From assembly GCF_014203395.1 (NCBI RefSeq), contig NZ_JACHIW010000002.1, positions 1,054,001-1,118,000 of the forward strand: a DNA stretch of 64,000 nt, written 5' to 3'. This document shows, piece after piece, positions 1-11,377 of this stretch (the first letter of the stretch is position 1; every line of letters begins with the position of its first letter). A model generated the notes under the pieces. The model saw only the letters and a list, made by a program, of their open reading frames with translations. It was not told the origin of the DNA and made no database searches. The DNA is from Saccharopolyspora phatthalungensis (lineage in GTDB: Bacteria > Actinomycetota > Actinomycetes > Mycobacteriales > Pseudonocardiaceae). The position numbers and the translations under genes are program-made.

Positions 1-218
1 CGATCCGTCGGGAACCCACCAATCGCATCCCCCTCCGAATCCACCAACCGCCACAACTCCTCCGCCGAACCCACCCCACCCGGCAACCGGCAGGCCATTC
101 CGACGATTGCCACCGGCTCCCGCGCCTCGGACTCGAGCTCGACAACACGTTGCCGCGTGCGGCGCAGCTCGGCCGACACGCGCTTGAGGTAGTCGAGAAG
201 CTTCTCCTCGTTTTCCAT
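1..218 (-). CDS. Type I modular PKS, N-terminal fragment (docking domain and start of KS)
   Basis: The reverse strand opens with ATG at 218 and encodes about 72 residues before the window edge. Residues 1-30 are an amphipathic coiled coil beginning [18 protein letters not shown], the class 1 N-terminal docking helix that receives a chain from another PKS protein. Residues 34 onward are the first strand of a ketosynthase ([15 protein letters not shown]). The rest lies outside the window, so the module number is unknown. It lies downstream of, and in the same direction as, the thioesterase-bearing PKS, so gene order is not chain order: this protein must act before the TE protein. Its lysine/arginine-rich dock would suit the acidic C-terminal tail of the starter PKS (inference). 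Bases 1-90 are identical to patches in two other KS domains of the window. Confidence 0.93.
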   Translation of the reverse strand, partial: MENEEKLLDYLKRVSAELRRTRQRVVELESEAREPVAIVGMACRLPGGVGSAEELWRLVDSEGDAIGGFPTD

Positions 219-509
219 GGCAGCCGTTCCGTTTCTTTCGAGGACCTGGTCGTCCGAAGCTCTTGACGAAAATGGGGGGCGCGATCAGGCGGCGGGGCGC
301 GGGGGTCGTTCCACCGGTGCGGTCACCTGACTTTGGCTAAGCCGCACGAGGAACTACCGCATGATCACCATCATGCCACCGCGCACGGGCCGACCGCATC
401 ACCCGATCCTGTGATCACGCACGCAAAACCTGAGCGGGTACCGGATCACGGCATACCCGACCACTCCGCAGCGAGTCTCGGATCCCATGGCACATGTGTA
501 TTTTCCGGC

Positions 510-3500
510 TCATGAGACCTCGTTCAGCCAGTCTCGCAACACCTTTGCCGTGGCCTCCGCATGGTCCTGCATCATCGTCAGGTGGTTGCCGGGCACCGTG
601 AGGACGACGTCGGCACTGTCCTGAAGAATCCGCCGGTCCGGGATTTCCGGCCGGTCCGGGATTTCCAGCCGGTCCGGGATTTCCAGCCGGTCCGGGATTT
701 CCAGGGAGCCGAGCGACAAACTCTCGCCCGCTCGAACATAGACGGTCGGCGCTTGAACGGGCTCGGGCCGCCACTGGTCGAACAAGCGCATGTAGGCCCC
801 CATCGCGGTGAGCGCAGTGGTGTCCATCAACCGAATGTCCTCATTGTTCGGCAACAGGGCGCCGGTCCAGCTGGGCGGAATCTCCTCGGCGAGGTAGGTA
901 TCGATGAGGACCACCGCGGCGGGACCATTGCCCTGGCGTTCGAGGTACCTGGTGACGGCGTGGGCGAGCCATCCGCCCGCCGAGTAACCGACGAGAACGA
1001 ACGGCGCGCCGTCCGCGCATTCCCCCACGGCCTCCGCCTGGACCTGGACGGCCAGGTCCAGCGTTGCCGGCAACGGTTCTCCCTTGGCGAACCCCATGCC
1101 CCGCATCGTCGAAACGGCACGATTTCCTTGGAAATGCGCGGAGAATCGTGCGTACACGTACTCGCCAAGGTGCTGCGCGACGATGGACGGGAAGCAGATC
1201 AGCCGGGGCAGCGCAGCTCCTCGCGACAGATCCACGACCTGCGGCTTCCGGGTGAGCGTCCGCGTGGTCGTGAAGACCTCCCGCACCGCGGCGGCGGCCA
1301 TCGCCAGCTCGAATCCTTCATCGAACTTGCCCATGGCCCAAGCCCGGCGCAGGAGGTCGGCGAGGGAATCCGGCAGCTCGGTATCGTCCTCTGTGGACGC
1401 GAAGACTGCCACCGGCTCTTCAGCCGGATCCTGGTCCGCGTGGGCGATGTCGGCCGAGGCACGCAGCTCGGTGCGCAGCGAACGGGCGAGCTCGTCGAGA
1501 GTCGGGTGGTCGAAGACGAGTGTTGCCGGCAGCCGCACCCCGATAGCCGTGCTCAGGCGGTTGCGCAATTCGACGGTGGTCATCGAATCGAAACCGAGTT
1601 CCCGCAGCGCCCGACCGGTGTCGACGGTGTCCGGACCCGCGTGCCCGAGCACCGCCGCCGCCTCCCGTTGAACGACCTCGACCAAGGCTCGTTCCTGCTC
1701 GTCCGCCGGCAGGCTGGCGAGACGGCGGGCAAGGTTGACCGCGCTTGCGCTGCCGGCGCTGCGCGAGCGCTGGGTTGAACCGGCGATCAGGCCACGGAAA
1801 AGAGAGGGCAGCTCCGAAGGACTGTGTTCGCGTAGTGCGGCCACATCGAGGCGGAGCGGGAGCAGCGCGGGGCGGTCCAACGTGGTGGCGAGGTCGAACA
1901 AGGCCATGCCCTGGTCAATGGTCAACTGCGGCATGCCGCCCCGAGCCAGGCGTTCCCGATGAGCATCGCTGAGCCCGGCACCCATTCCCTGCGCCGGCTC
2001 CCACAAGCCCCACGCCAGGGACTGTCCCTGGAGGCCGCGACTACGCCGATGCCGGGCCAGGGCGTCCAGGAAAGCGTTCGCCGCGGCGTAGTTCCCCTGC
2101 GCGGCATTTCCCAGCACACCCGCCGCGGAGGAGAACAACACGAACGCCGCCACCACGCGATCGGCAGTGAGTTCGTGCAGATTCCAGGCAGCCTGGGCTT
2201 TCGTCCGCAGAACCGAGGAACACCGGTCCGGCGTCAACGACTCGATCATCGCGTCGTCCAACGTTCCCGCGGCATGAATCACCGCCAGCGGCACCTGTGG
2301 ATCGATATCGGCGAGTAGGTCCGCCACCGCCGTTCGATCCGCGACGTCGCAAGCGACAACCCGGGCTCGGGCACCGTACGCGGTCAACTCGTCCAACAGC
2401 TCCCCTGCCCCGTCAGCCGCCAAGCCGCTGCGGGAGGCGAGCACCAGGTCACGCACGCCATGCGTGCGCACCAGGTGGCGGGCGACCACGCTACCGAGCA
2501 ACCCGGTGCCGCCCGTGATCAACACGGTTGGGTTCTCGCCCCACGGTGCGGGAACGGTCTGCTCCAGCACCGGAACCCGGGCCAGCTGCGGCACCCACAC
2601 GGTGCCGTCCCGCACCGCAAGTTGCCCTTCACCCGAGCCCGCCAGCGCGGACACCGACTCCCACGGCACCGCACCATCGTCGAGATCGACGAGCACGAAC
2701 CGGTCCGGGTGCTCGGACTGCGCGGTGCGCACCAACCCCCAAACCGCAGCACCGGCCACGTCGGCGCCCTCGTCCGGACTTACCGCGACCGCTCCTCGGG
2801 TCACTATGACAAGCCGCTCGCCGGTCACCTGCTCCGCAGCCAACCACGCCTGCAACCGTTGCAGTGTTTCGTTGACCGCGCTGAGCGCCGCCGAAGGAAC
2901 GCCCGAGCCGTCCGCCGCGGTCGGCACGGTCGAAACAACAGTCCGACTCGATGCAGCCGCGTTGCCGGCAAGGTCGGCCAGATCCGCAGCGCAAGTCACG
3001 GATTTTCCTGCTGACTTCAGCGCATTCGCGACGGCACTCCCGCCGTCGCCGGCCACGACCCACTCGGCGGCCCCTGCCCCGGGCGGCACCGGGGCAGCGG
3101 GAGTCCAAGCGACGTGGAACAAGGAATCGTGTTGACCGGACGCGGCGGCCAGCTGCGCCGGTGTCATCGGGCGGGTCTCGAAGCAGTCCACCGACAGCAC
3201 CGGCCTGCCCGATTCCTCCACGGCGTCAATGCGGACCTGGTCGCGCCCCAGGCGCGCCATCCGCACCCGCAGCTTCGGTGACTCGGTCGCATGCCGGGTC
3301 ACCCCGCTCCAGGAAAACGGTACGCGAACGTGATCGGTGAGCTGCTCCATCTCGTCCAGGAATGCGGAACTTCCCATGAAGGGAACGAGATGCAGTGTGG
3401 CGTCGAGTAGAACGGGATGGAGCCCGAAGCGCCCCGACCCGGGGTTGGCCTCCGCCGGGAGAAGCACCTCGGCGAACGCCTCCTCCCCCCGCTGCCAGCC

Positions 3501-6500
3501 GATTTGGAATCCCTGGAAGATCGGGCCGTAGTCGTACCCGGTGCGCCCGAGGCGTTCGTAGTAGTCCGCGCCGTAGACGGGCTTCGTCTCAGGCGGTGGC
3601 CAGGTCCCGTCCACCGTGCCGTCCCAGACGAACTCGGGTTCGCCCTGGTCTGGGGCGAGAAGGCCGCGCGCGTGACGGGTCCAGGGCTGATCGGGTCGGC
3701 TGGCTGATGGCCGCGAATAGACCGCCACCGACCGGTGGCCGTCGTCGCCCTCAGGGCCTTCGACCACGACCTCCAGCGATACCGCGTCATCCGGCGCCAG
3801 GACCATGGGGGCTTCCAGGACCAGTTCTTCGAGCCGCGTCGCGCCGACCTGCTCGCCCGCGGAGATCACCGTCTCCACCCAGGTCGCTCCCGGTACCACC
3901 ACCGCGCCGAACGCCCCGTGGTCGGCCAACCAGGGGTGCGATTCCAGCGACACGCGTCCGAAGAAAACGCTGCCATCGGATTCGGGCAGTTCCGCCTGCG
4001 CGCCCAGCAGCGGATGTCCCACCGGTCGCAGCCCGAATCCGGTCGCATCGCCGGCCTCCACCGAGCGGGACAGCCAATAGCGTTCCCGCTGAAACGCATA
4101 CGTCGGCAACTCGACTCGGTTCGGGGAATCACCGAAGGCGCCGGACCAGTCCACGTCGATGCCGTTGACCCAGGCACGTGCCAGCGACGCGACCATCCGG
4201 GGCCAACCGCCATCGCCTCGGCGCAATGAGGGCAGGACCACATTGCCGCCGCCGGCTTCGAGGGTCTGCTCCATCGCGGTGACCAGCACCGGATGAGGCG
4301 AGGACTCCACGAAGCGCCCGAAACCCTTGTCCCGCAACGCCTCAACGGCCGGTCCGAACCACACGGTTTGGCGCATGTTCCGGTACCAGTATTCGGCGGT
4401 CAGCTCCGTGCCGTCGATCCACTCCGTGGTGATCGTGGAAAACATCGGCAGTCGCCCCGATCGCGGAGTCACCGGTGCCAGTGCAGTCAAAACCTCCTCG
4501 CGCAACGTCTCCACCTGCGCGGAATGACCCGCCCAGACCATTCCGGGAACCTGCCACGACTGCACACCGCGCTCGGCGAGCCTGCCGTGCAGCTCCCGCA
4601 CCGAGTCCGGATCGCCGGACACCGCCACCGACCTGGGCCCGTTCACCCCGGCCACCGACAGCCGGTCCTCCCAAGGCGCGATCAGCCCGAACACTTCCTC
4701 CACCGGCAACGCCACGACCAGCATCGCCCCTTGCCCGGCGAGCGTCTGGATTGCCTGCGAGCGCAACGCGACCACGCGCGCGCCGTCGGACAGCGACAGC
4801 GCGCCGGATACGCAGGCGGCAGCGATCTCCCCTTGCGAGTGGCCCACCACCGCCGCCGGGCGGACCCCGTGCGCCTGCCACACCCGGGCCAGGGAGACCA
4901 TGACCGCCCACAGCACCGGCTGGTTCACATCCAACCTGTCCAGGCCCGGCGCTCCCTCGGCCCTGCGGACCACCGACAGCAGGTCCCACTCCACGAAGGC
5001 CGAGAGCGCATCACGGCATTCGGCCATCGCGTCGGCGAACACCCGGCACGAGTCCAGCAGATCCCGCCCCATGCCCGACCACTGCGATCCCTGCCCCGGG
5101 AACACGAAAACCACACGATCATCCGTGGCCTCGGCCGTCACCCCGCGCACAACGCCCGGATTTTCGCGGCCATCCGACACCGCGCCCAGGCGATCAAGGA
5201 CGTCGTCGTGTGTGGTACCGAGCACCACGGCCCGATGTTCCAGCGCGGCGCGCGTGGTCGCCAACGACGAGCCCAGGTCCGAAAGCGAAGGCCCTGAGTT
5301 GGAGGACGCCACGAACTCCGACAGGCGCTGCGCCTGCGCTCGCAACCCCGCCTCGGACCTGCCCGAGATGACCCACGGGATGACATCGGGTGCGGGTGGT
5401 GCAGCGGCCACGTCTGCCAGGCGTTCGACTGTGCCGTCGGCGGCTTCCGTTTCCTTCGGCTGCGGCGGCGCTTGTTCCAGGACGACGTGCGCGTTGGTGC
5501 CGGAGATGCCGAACGCCGACACGCCGGCGCGACGTGGGCGGTCGATCTCCGGCCAAGAACGCGCCTCGGTCAACACGGACACCGCGCCCGCCGACCAGTC
5601 CACCTGGGCGCTCGGCTCCGCAACGTGCAGCGTTTTCGGCAGGACACCCTTTCGCAGCGCCATGACCATCTTGATCAGCCCGGCCGCACCTGCGGCGGCC
5701 TGCGTGTGGCCGATGTTGGACTTCACGCTTCCCAGCCACAGTGGACGGTCCGTCGGCCGCTCCTGTCCGTAGGTGGCCAGCAGCGCTTGAGCCTCGATCG
5801 GATCGCCCAACTTCGTGCCCGTACCATGCGCCTCGACGACATCGATATCGCCCAGTCCGAGGCCGGCATTGGCCAGCGCCTGCCGGATCACCCGCTGCTG
5901 CGATGGTCCGTTGGGGGCGGTCAGACCGTTCGACGCGCCGTCCTGGTTGACCGCCGAACCCCGCACCACCGCCAGCACCCGATGCCCACGCCGCTGCGCC
6001 TCCGACAGGCGTTCCAAAAGCACCAGGGCGACGCCCTCGGAGAAGCCGGTGCCGTCGGCGTCGGACGAGAATGCCTTGCACCTGCCGTCCGGCGACAGGG
6101 CACGCTGCCGGCTGAACTCCGGGAACGGTTCCGGCGTCGCCATGACGGTGACCCCGCCCGCCAGTGCTAGCGAGCACTCGCCCTGCCGCAGTGATTGGAC
6201 CGCGAGGTGGAGCGCCACCAGGGACGCCGAGCACGCCGTGTCCACGGAGATCGCCGGGCCTTCCAAGCCCAATGTGTAGGCGATGCGGCCCGACACGACA
6301 CTACCGACATTGCCGGTGGTCGAATATCCGGCCACGGTCGGCAGATTGCCGGTCAGCGTGGCGTAGTCCTGGTACGCGACCCCGGCGAACACACCGGTGT
6401 CGCTCCCGCGAAGTGAGAACGGATCGATGCCGGCGTGTTCCAGCGCCTCCCACGCGGTCTCCAGCATCAGTCGCTGTTGCGGATCCATCGCGACCGCTTC

Positions 6501-9500
6501 GCGCGGAGAGATCCCGAAGAACTCCGCGTCGAAATCCCCGGCGTCGTAAAGGAATCCTCCCTCGCGCGCGTAGGAGGTGCCGGGATGGTCCGGATCCGGG
6601 TGGTACAGCCCGTCCAGATTCCAACCGCGATCGGTGGGAAAACCGCCGACAGCGTCCGTTTCCGAGACCACCAATCGCCACAGCTCTTCCGGCGTGCCCA
6701 CGCCGCCCGGTAGGCGGCAGCCCATTCCGACGATGGCGATGGGTTCGTCGAGCGTCGGCTGCCGAACCTCTGCCACCTTCGCGGTGTGGGTGGTGCCGAG
6801 CAGGACCTCGCCGAGATGGCGGGCCAACGCACGAGGCGATGGGTGGTCGAACACCAAGGTGGCGGGAAGACTCACCCCCGTCTCCGCGCTGAGCCGGTTC
6901 CGCAACTCCACCGCGGTCAACGAGTCGAAGCCGAGGTCTTTGAACGCCCTTCCGGCCGCGACGGACTCGATCCCCTGGTGCCCCAGGACGATGGCGGTGC
7001 GTTCGCGGACCAGCTCCAACAGAACTTGCTGCTTCTCATGGTCCGACAGGCCGACGAAACGTCGTTCCAGCGCCGTTCGTCCGTCCTCCCGGGCGGTGGG
7101 CCTGGGCGTGTTCGGGACGAGCCCGCGCAACGGCGAAGGGATCAGTTCTGGGGAGGCATGGGTGCGCAGCGCGGCTGTGTCCACGCCGAGTGGCAGCAAT
7201 GCAGGTTCGTCCAGCGTGGTAGCCGCGTCGAGCAACGCCAATCCCTGCTCCACGGTCAATGCCAGGATCCCGGAACGCGCCACGCGATTCCGGTCCGCAT
7301 CGCTGAGCTTACCGCTCATTCCGGCGGCGGGCTCCCACAATCCCCACGCCAGGGACTGACCTGGCAACCCGGCGCTGCGCCGACGTTGCGCCAAGGCGTC
7401 CAGGAACGCGTTAGCCGCCGCATAGTTGCCCTGCCCCGGATTGCCCAACACTCCGGCAGCCGAGGAGAACAGCACGAATGCCGACACGTCACGGCGCGCG
7501 GTGAGCTCGTGCAGGTTCCACGCACCCTCGGCCTTGGTGCGTAAAACCTCGGCACACCGCTGCGGTGTCAACGATTCGACGACCCCATCGTCCACCGTTC
7601 CGGCCGCATGAATTACCGCCAACGACGCCCCGGGGTCGATTCTGTCCACGATTTCGGCCACTGCGCGACGGTCCGCCACATCGCACGGCTCCACATCGAC
7701 CCGCGCACCCTGCTCGGTCAACTCGGCGACCAGCTCACGCGCGCCCTCGGCCGCCATCCCGCTTCGGGACACCAACACCAAGCGGCGCACGCCATGAGCA
7801 CTCACCAGGTGACGGGCCACCAAGCCACCCAACAAGCCCGTACCGCCGGTGATCAGCACAGTCCCATCCGGGCTCCACGGCTGCGCAACGGGGTTTTCTG
7901 CAGCCGCGACGCGCGAGAGCCGAGGCACCCGCACCTCTCCGCGCCGAAGCGCTACCTGCGATTCCCCAGACTCCAGCACGCCGGACAGCAGACCGGGGTC
8001 CAACCGGTCACCGTCAACATCGACCAGCACGAGCCGACCGGGGTGTTCGGACTGCGCCGAGCGCATCAAGCCCCACACGGCAGCCGAAGCCACGTCTGGA
8101 ACCTCATCCGCAGTGGCCGCGACGGCACCGCGAGTCACCACCGCGAGGCGCGATCCAGCGAACTCCTGCTGGTGTAGCCACCATTGCAGTTGCTCCAGCA
8201 CTCGTGCCGTCAAGGCGTTGGCCATCTGGACGGGATCGCCATCCGTTGGCCCCGACAGGCAGGGGAACCAGACGACATCAGGAACGTCTCCATCGACGGA
8301 AGCGGATAGGCCCACGAGATCATCGGCGCGGACCAACGTCATCTCTGTCGATCCGAATGCGGTGCTCAGCTCATCGCTGTCACCCAACACAGCCCAGTCG
8401 GAGCGCGCTGAGTTCGAGCACGACACCGGCACCGGACGCCAATCGACGTGGAAGAGCGAATCGTGGCCTAGCCCGGTGGCGCTAAGGTCGGCGGCCTTTG
8501 GGTTGGGGGAAAGCCAGAATCGTTCGTGCTGGAAGGCGTAGGTGGGCAGCTCGACATGGGAAGCCGTGTCTTCTGGGTACGGGGCGGTCCAGTCCACCTC
8601 GATGCCCTGGCCCCATAGGTGGGCAAGTGCGGTCAGGGTGGTCTCGGTCTCTGGCTGGTTCTTGCGCAGGGTCGGGGTCGCCAGGTGGGTGTGTTCGGGG
8701 AGGGTTTCGCTGATCATGCCGGACAGGGTGGTGCCGGGGCCGAGTTCGACGAAGGTGTTCACGCCGTGCTCGTGCAGGGCACGCACGCCGTCGGCGAACC
8801 GGACGGGGTGGCGGACGTGTTCGACCCAGTAGGCCGGGGTGCATAACCGCTCGGGCTCGGCGAGTTTTCCGGTCAGGTTGGACACGATCGGTAGGACCGG
8901 CGTGTGGTAGTCGACGTGGTCGAGCACGGTGTGGAATTCCTCCAGCATCGGCTCTACCAGCGGGGAGTGAAACGCCCGGTTGACCGCCAGTGCTTTGGTC
9001 TTCAGCCCCTGCCGCCGTGCTTGTTCGGTGATCCGGGTGATGGCGGTGTCGGTGCCGGAGAGCACCACCGAGCCCGGGGTGTTGACCGCCGCGAGCCCCA
9101 CCTCGGCCTCCCGGCCCTCCACCAAACCACGCACCCGGTCCTCACCGGCGCGAACCGACACCATCTTCCCGGCGGGGAGCTGCTGCATCAGCCGCGCCCG
9201 AGCGGCCACCACCCGGCAGGCATCCGGCAACGACCACACCCCCGCCACATACGCAGCAGTGATCTCCCCGACCGAATGCCCGGCCACCACCTCCGGCCGC
9301 ACCCCGAAAGACTCCAGCAACCGCGACAACGCCACCCCGAGCGCGAACAACCCCGCCTGACCGAACCCCGTCTCCCCCAACAAAGAAGCCGCGGTCGAAC
9401 CGGGCTCGGCCCACACCACCTCCCGCACCCCATGCTCGGCCCGCATCAAAGGATCCAGCCCGGCGCACACCTCCTCGAACGCCTCCGCGAACACCGGAAA

Positions 9501-11273
9501 CCGCTCAGACAACTCCCGGCCCATCCCGGACCATTGCGTGCCCTGACCGGAAAACACCCACCCCACCCGGCCCGCACCACTTACCGCACCCGCCAACGCG
9601 GCACCGCGCACCACACCCCGGATCTCCTCGTCCCGAGCCAGGGCCCGCAGACCAGTCACCAGCTCTTCCCGGGACGTGCCCAGCACGACCGCACGGTGTT
9701 CCAGCGCGGCCCGGGTCACCGCCAACGACCACCCCACCTGCGCCGGCACCAACCCCGCACCGTGCTCGGCGAAATCAGCCAACCGCCCCGCCTGGGCCCG
9801 CAGACCCTCCGCGGACCGGCCCGACACCACCCACGGCACCACACCCACCACGCTCGGCGAACCCTCACCCGGTGTATCACCGGTGGGCTCGGGGGCCTGT
9901 TCCAGGATCAGGTGCGCGTTGGTGCCCGAGATCCCGAACGAGGACACCCCCGCCCGGCGCGGTTGTCCCGTCTGCGGCCAGGGGCGGGCCTGGGTCAGCA
10001 GCGACACCGCACCCGCCGACCAGTCCACATGCGGCGTCGGCTCATCCACATGCAGGGTCCGGGGCAACTGGCCGTGCCGCAGGGCCATCACCATCTTGAT
10101 CACACCCGCCACACCCGCCGCCGCCTGCGCATGACCGATGTTGGACTTCAACGACCCCAACCACAACGGACCATCCGCGCCACGATCCTGCCCATAAGTC
10201 GCCAACAACGCCTGAGCCTCGATCGGGTCCCCCAGCGTGGTACCGGTGCCGTGAGCCTCCACCGCATCCACCTCACCCGCCGACAACCCCGCGTTGGCCA
10301 GCGCCTGCCGGATCACGCGCTGCTGCGACACACCATTCGGCGCCGTCAACCCATTCGACGCGCCATCCTGATTGACCGCCGAACCCCGCACCACCGCCAA
10401 CACCCGATGCCCATGACGACGCGCATCCGACAACCGCTCCAACACCAACACACCCACGCCCTCGGCAGGGCCCATCCCGTCTGCCGCCGCAGCGAACGAC
10501 TTGCACCGCCCATCCCGCGCCAAACCCCGCTGGCGGCTGAATTCGCGGAACACCGCGGGGGTCGCCATCACCGCGACACCGCCCGCCAGGGCAAGGCTGC
10601 ACTCGTCCTGCCGAAGCGACTGACACGCCCAATGCACCGCCACCAATGACGACGAACACGCCGTGTCCACCGTCACCGCGGGCCCCTCCAAGCCCAATGT
10701 GTAGGCCAGGCGCCCGGACATCACCGCCCCAGAGCTACCGGTGTTGAGATACCCCTCGGCGGCTTCTCCCGCATTGAGCATTCCCGTGACGTAGTCGTAG
10801 TACGTCGACCCGACGAAAACCCCCGTGTCGCTGCCATGAAGGGACGTCGGGGCAATACCCGCGTGTTCAAACGCTTCCCACGAGGTCTCCAGCAGCAACC
10901 GCTGCTGCGGGTCCATCGCGACGGCCTCGCGCGGCGAGATGCCGAAGAAGTCCGCATCGAACTCCGCCGCGTCATGGAGGAAACCGCCCTCGCGAGCGTA
11001 GGACGTTCCCGGATGGTCCGGGTCCGGGTGGTAGAGATTCGTCAGATCCCAACCACGATCCGACGGAAACGCGCCGATCCCGTCGCGCTCCGAAGCCAGC
11101 AATCGCCACAGGTCTTCCGGACCAGCTACCCCTCCGGGAAAACGACAGCCGATGCCCACGACGGCGACGGGCTCCTGTTCCCCGTTCTCGATCCGGGAAA
11201 GACGCCGGCGCGCCTCAAGCAGCTCGGAGGTCACCCACTTGAGGTTGTCGATGAGCTCTTCTTCACGACGCAT
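510..11273 (-). CDS. Type I modular PKS, two extension modules plus thioesterase (KS-AT-KR-ACP-KS-AT-DH-KR-ACP-TE)
   Basis: A 3587-residue terminal PKS. N-terminal dock [18 protein letters not shown], then KS1 (about 33-460, Cys in DTACSSS near 203), AT1 (about 565-870; GHSVGE and AFHS, malonyl type), KR1 (about 1135-1320; VDD, catalytic Ser, Tyr and Asn present, B-type) and ACP1 (Ser near 1446). Module two: KS2 (about 1510-1935), AT2 (about 2050-2350; GHSQGE but WAGH instead of YASH), DH (about 2400-2610; [10 protein letters not shown] and DATLH, intact), KR2 (about 2915-3090; LDD, B1-type), ACP2 (Ser near 3229) and TE (about 3320-3580; GYSAGG, catalytic His in VPGNH near 3563). Predicted last steps are a beta-hydroxyl, then an alpha-ethyl trans-enoyl chain released by the TE. 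Four 6-residue tandem repeats sit in the TE just before its catalytic His. The ATG at 11273 has AGAGGTG upstream. It lies 104 bp after the upstream PKS on the same strand. Confidence 0.97.
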   Translation of the reverse strand: MRREEELIDNLKWVTSELLEARRRLSRIENGEQEPVAVVGIGCRFPGGVAGPEDLWRLLASERDGIGAFPSDRGWDLTNLYHPDPDHPGTSYAREGGFLHDAAEFDADFFGISPREAVAMDPQQRLLLETSWEAFEHAGIAPTSLHGSDTGVFVGSTYYDYVTGMLNAGEAAEGYLNTGSSGAVMSGRLAYTLGLEGPAVTVDTACSSSLVAVHWACQSLRQDECSLALAGGVAVMATPAVFREFSRQRGLARDGRCKSFAAAADGMGPAEGVGVLVLERLSDARRHGHRVLAVVRGSAVNQDGASNGLTAPNGVSQQRVIRQALANAGLSAGEVDAVEAHGTGTTLGDPIEAQALLATYGQDRGADGPLWLGSLKSNIGHAQAAAGVAGVIKMVMALRHGQLPRTLHVDEPTPHVDWSAGAVSLLTQARPWPQTGQPRRAGVSSFGISGTNAHLILEQAPEPTGDTPGEGSPSVVGVVPWVVSGRSAEGLRAQAGRLADFAEHGAGLVPAQVGWSLAVTRAALEHRAVVLGTSREELVTGLRALARDEEIRGVVRGAALAGAVSGAGRVGWVFSGQGTQWSGMGRELSERFPVFAEAFEEVCAGLDPLMRAEHGVREVVWAEPGSTAASLLGETGFGQAGLFALGVALSRLLESFGVRPEVVAGHSVGEITAAYVAGVWSLPDACRVVAARARLMQQLPAGKMVSVRAGEDRVRGLVEGREAEVGLAAVNTPGSVVLSGTDTAITRITEQARRQGLKTKALAVNRAFHSPLVEPMLEEFHTVLDHVDYHTPVLPIVSNLTGKLAEPERLCTPAYWVEHVRHPVRFADGVRALHEHGVNTFVELGPGTTLSGMISETLPEHTHLATPTLRKNQPETETTLTALAHLWGQGIEVDWTAPYPEDTASHVELPTYAFQHERFWLSPNPKAADLSATGLGHDSLFHVDWRPVPVSCSNSARSDWAVLGDSDELSTAFGSTEMTLVRADDLVGLSASVDGDVPDVVWFPCLSGPTDGDPVQMANALTARVLEQLQWWLHQQEFAGSRLAVVTRGAVAATADEVPDVASAAVWGLMRSAQSEHPGRLVLVDVDGDRLDPGLLSGVLESGESQVALRRGEVRVPRLSRVAAAENPVAQPWSPDGTVLITGGTGLLGGLVARHLVSAHGVRRLVLVSRSGMAAEGARELVAELTEQGARVDVEPCDVADRRAVAEIVDRIDPGASLAVIHAAGTVDDGVVESLTPQRCAEVLRTKAEGAWNLHELTARRDVSAFVLFSSAAGVLGNPGQGNYAAANAFLDALAQRRRSAGLPGQSLAWGLWEPAAGMSGKLSDADRNRVARSGILALTVEQGLALLDAATTLDEPALLPLGVDTAALRTHASPELIPSPLRGLVPNTPRPTAREDGRTALERRFVGLSDHEKQQVLLELVRERTAIVLGHQGIESVAAGRAFKDLGFDSLTAVELRNRLSAETGVSLPATLVFDHPSPRALARHLGEVLLGTTHTAKVAEVRQPTLDEPIAIVGMGCRLPGGVGTPEELWRLVVSETDAVGGFPTDRGWNLDGLYHPDPDHPGTSYAREGGFLYDAGDFDAEFFGISPREAVAMDPQQRLMLETAWEALEHAGIDPFSLRGSDTGVFAGVAYQDYATLTGNLPTVAGYSTTGNVGSVVSGRIAYTLGLEGPAISVDTACSASLVALHLAVQSLRQGECSLALAGGVTVMATPEPFPEFSRQRALSPDGRCKAFSSDADGTGFSEGVALVLLERLSEAQRRGHRVLAVVRGSAVNQDGASNGLTAPNGPSQQRVIRQALANAGLGLGDIDVVEAHGTGTKLGDPIEAQALLATYGQERPTDRPLWLGSVKSNIGHTQAAAGAAGLIKMVMALRKGVLPKTLHVAEPSAQVDWSAGAVSVLTEARSWPEIDRPRRAGVSAFGISGTNAHVVLEQAPPQPKETEAADGTVERLADVAAAPPAPDVIPWVISGRSEAGLRAQAQRLSEFVASSNSGPSLSDLGSSLATTRAALEHRAVVLGTTHDDVLDRLGAVSDGRENPGVVRGVTAEATDDRVVFVFPGQGSQWSGMGRDLLDSCRVFADAMAECRDALSAFVEWDLLSVVRRAEGAPGLDRLDVNQPVLWAVMVSLARVWQAHGVRPAAVVGHSQGEIAAACVSGALSLSDGARVVALRSQAIQTLAGQGAMLVVALPVEEVFGLIAPWEDRLSVAGVNGPRSVAVSGDPDSVRELHGRLAERGVQSWQVPGMVWAGHSAQVETLREEVLTALAPVTPRSGRLPMFSTITTEWIDGTELTAEYWYRNMRQTVWFGPAVEALRDKGFGRFVESSPHPVLVTAMEQTLEAGGGNVVLPSLRRGDGGWPRMVASLARAWVNGIDVDWSGAFGDSPNRVELPTYAFQRERYWLSRSVEAGDATGFGLRPVGHPLLGAQAELPESDGSVFFGRVSLESHPWLADHGAFGAVVVPGATWVETVISAGEQVGATRLEELVLEAPMVLAPDDAVSLEVVVEGPEGDDGHRSVAVYSRPSASRPDQPWTRHARGLLAPDQGEPEFVWDGTVDGTWPPPETKPVYGADYYERLGRTGYDYGPIFQGFQIGWQRGEEAFAEVLLPAEANPGSGRFGLHPVLLDATLHLVPFMGSSAFLDEMEQLTDHVRVPFSWSGVTRHATESPKLRVRMARLGRDQVRIDAVEESGRPVLSVDCFETRPMTPAQLAAASGQHDSLFHVAWTPAAPVPPGAGAAEWVVAGDGGSAVANALKSAGKSVTCAADLADLAGNAAASSRTVVSTVPTAADGSGVPSAALSAVNETLQRLQAWLAAEQVTGERLVIVTRGAVAVSPDEGADVAGAAVWGLVRTAQSEHPDRFVLVDLDDGAVPWESVSALAGSGEGQLAVRDGTVWVPQLARVPVLEQTVPAPWGENPTVLITGGTGLLGSVVARHLVRTHGVRDLVLASRSGLAADGAGELLDELTAYGARARVVACDVADRTAVADLLADIDPQVPLAVIHAAGTLDDAMIESLTPDRCSSVLRTKAQAAWNLHELTADRVVAAFVLFSSAAGVLGNAAQGNYAAANAFLDALARHRRSRGLQGQSLAWGLWEPAQGMGAGLSDAHRERLARGGMPQLTIDQGMALFDLATTLDRPALLPLRLDVAALREHSPSELPSLFRGLIAGSTQRSRSAGSASAVNLARRLASLPADEQERALVEVVQREAAAVLGHAGPDTVDTGRALRELGFDSMTTVELRNRLSTAIGVRLPATLVFDHPTLDELARSLRTELRASADIAHADQDPAEEPVAVFASTEDDTELPDSLADLLRRAWAMGKFDEGFELAMAAAAVREVFTTTRTLTRKPQVVDLSRGAALPRLICFPSIVAQHLGEYVYARFSAHFQGNRAVSTMRGMGFAKGEPLPATLDLAVQVQAEAVGECADGAPFVLVGYSAGGWLAHAVTRYLERQGNGPAAVVLIDTYLAEEIPPSWTGALLPNNEDIRLMDTTALTAMGAYMRLFDQWRPEPVQAPTVYVRAGESLSLGSLEIPDRLEIPDRLEIPDRPEIPDRRILQDSADVVLTVPGNHLTMMQDHAEATAKVLRDWLNEVS
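633..704 (-). repeat. Four tandem 18-bp units inside the TE coding sequence
   Basis: Four head-to-tail 18-bp copies (plus-strand unit CCGGTCCGGGATTTCCAG, one copy with one change) lie in frame in the thioesterase. They encode four copies of a hexapeptide of the form (L/P)EIPDR. They fall between the 'TVYVRAGE' strand and the 'VVLTVPGNH' catalytic-His segment. The reading frame is kept, so this looks like a replication-slippage insertion in a surface loop. Confidence 0.95.
9405..10450 (-). repeat. Near-identical KS-AT tract, copy 1 (inverted relative to 27390-28430)
   Basis: This tract covers the C-terminal half of KS1, the KS-AT linker and the first part of AT1 in the TE-bearing PKS. Read on the minus strand, sampled 60-base lines are identical or differ at one base from the plus-strand starter PKS at 27390-28430. 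Similarity continues at a lower level out to about 8510 and 10690. It indicates recent duplication or gene conversion between two modules in opposite orientation. Confidence 0.85.
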
Positions 11274-11377
11274 CGGGAAAGGACACCTCTCATCTCGATC
11301 GAGAGCGACAGCGCCGTGTGTTCAGGCAACGACGCGGGTGGTTCCGCTGAAAGGGCTGTGACAGGTGGAGAAACTGT

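Noticed and set aside
333..515. 60-codon plus-strand ORF between two minus-strand PKS genes
   Set aside because: His/Pro-rich, no ribosome site, runs into the end of the opposite PKS gene; no coding bias.
561..1778. 405-codon plus-strand open frame opposite the TE PKS
   Set aside because: It is the antisense shadow of the PKS coding strand in GC-rich DNA, Arg/Gly/Pro-rich with no domain and no ribosome site. Many similar shadows oppose every PKS gene and the giant gene.
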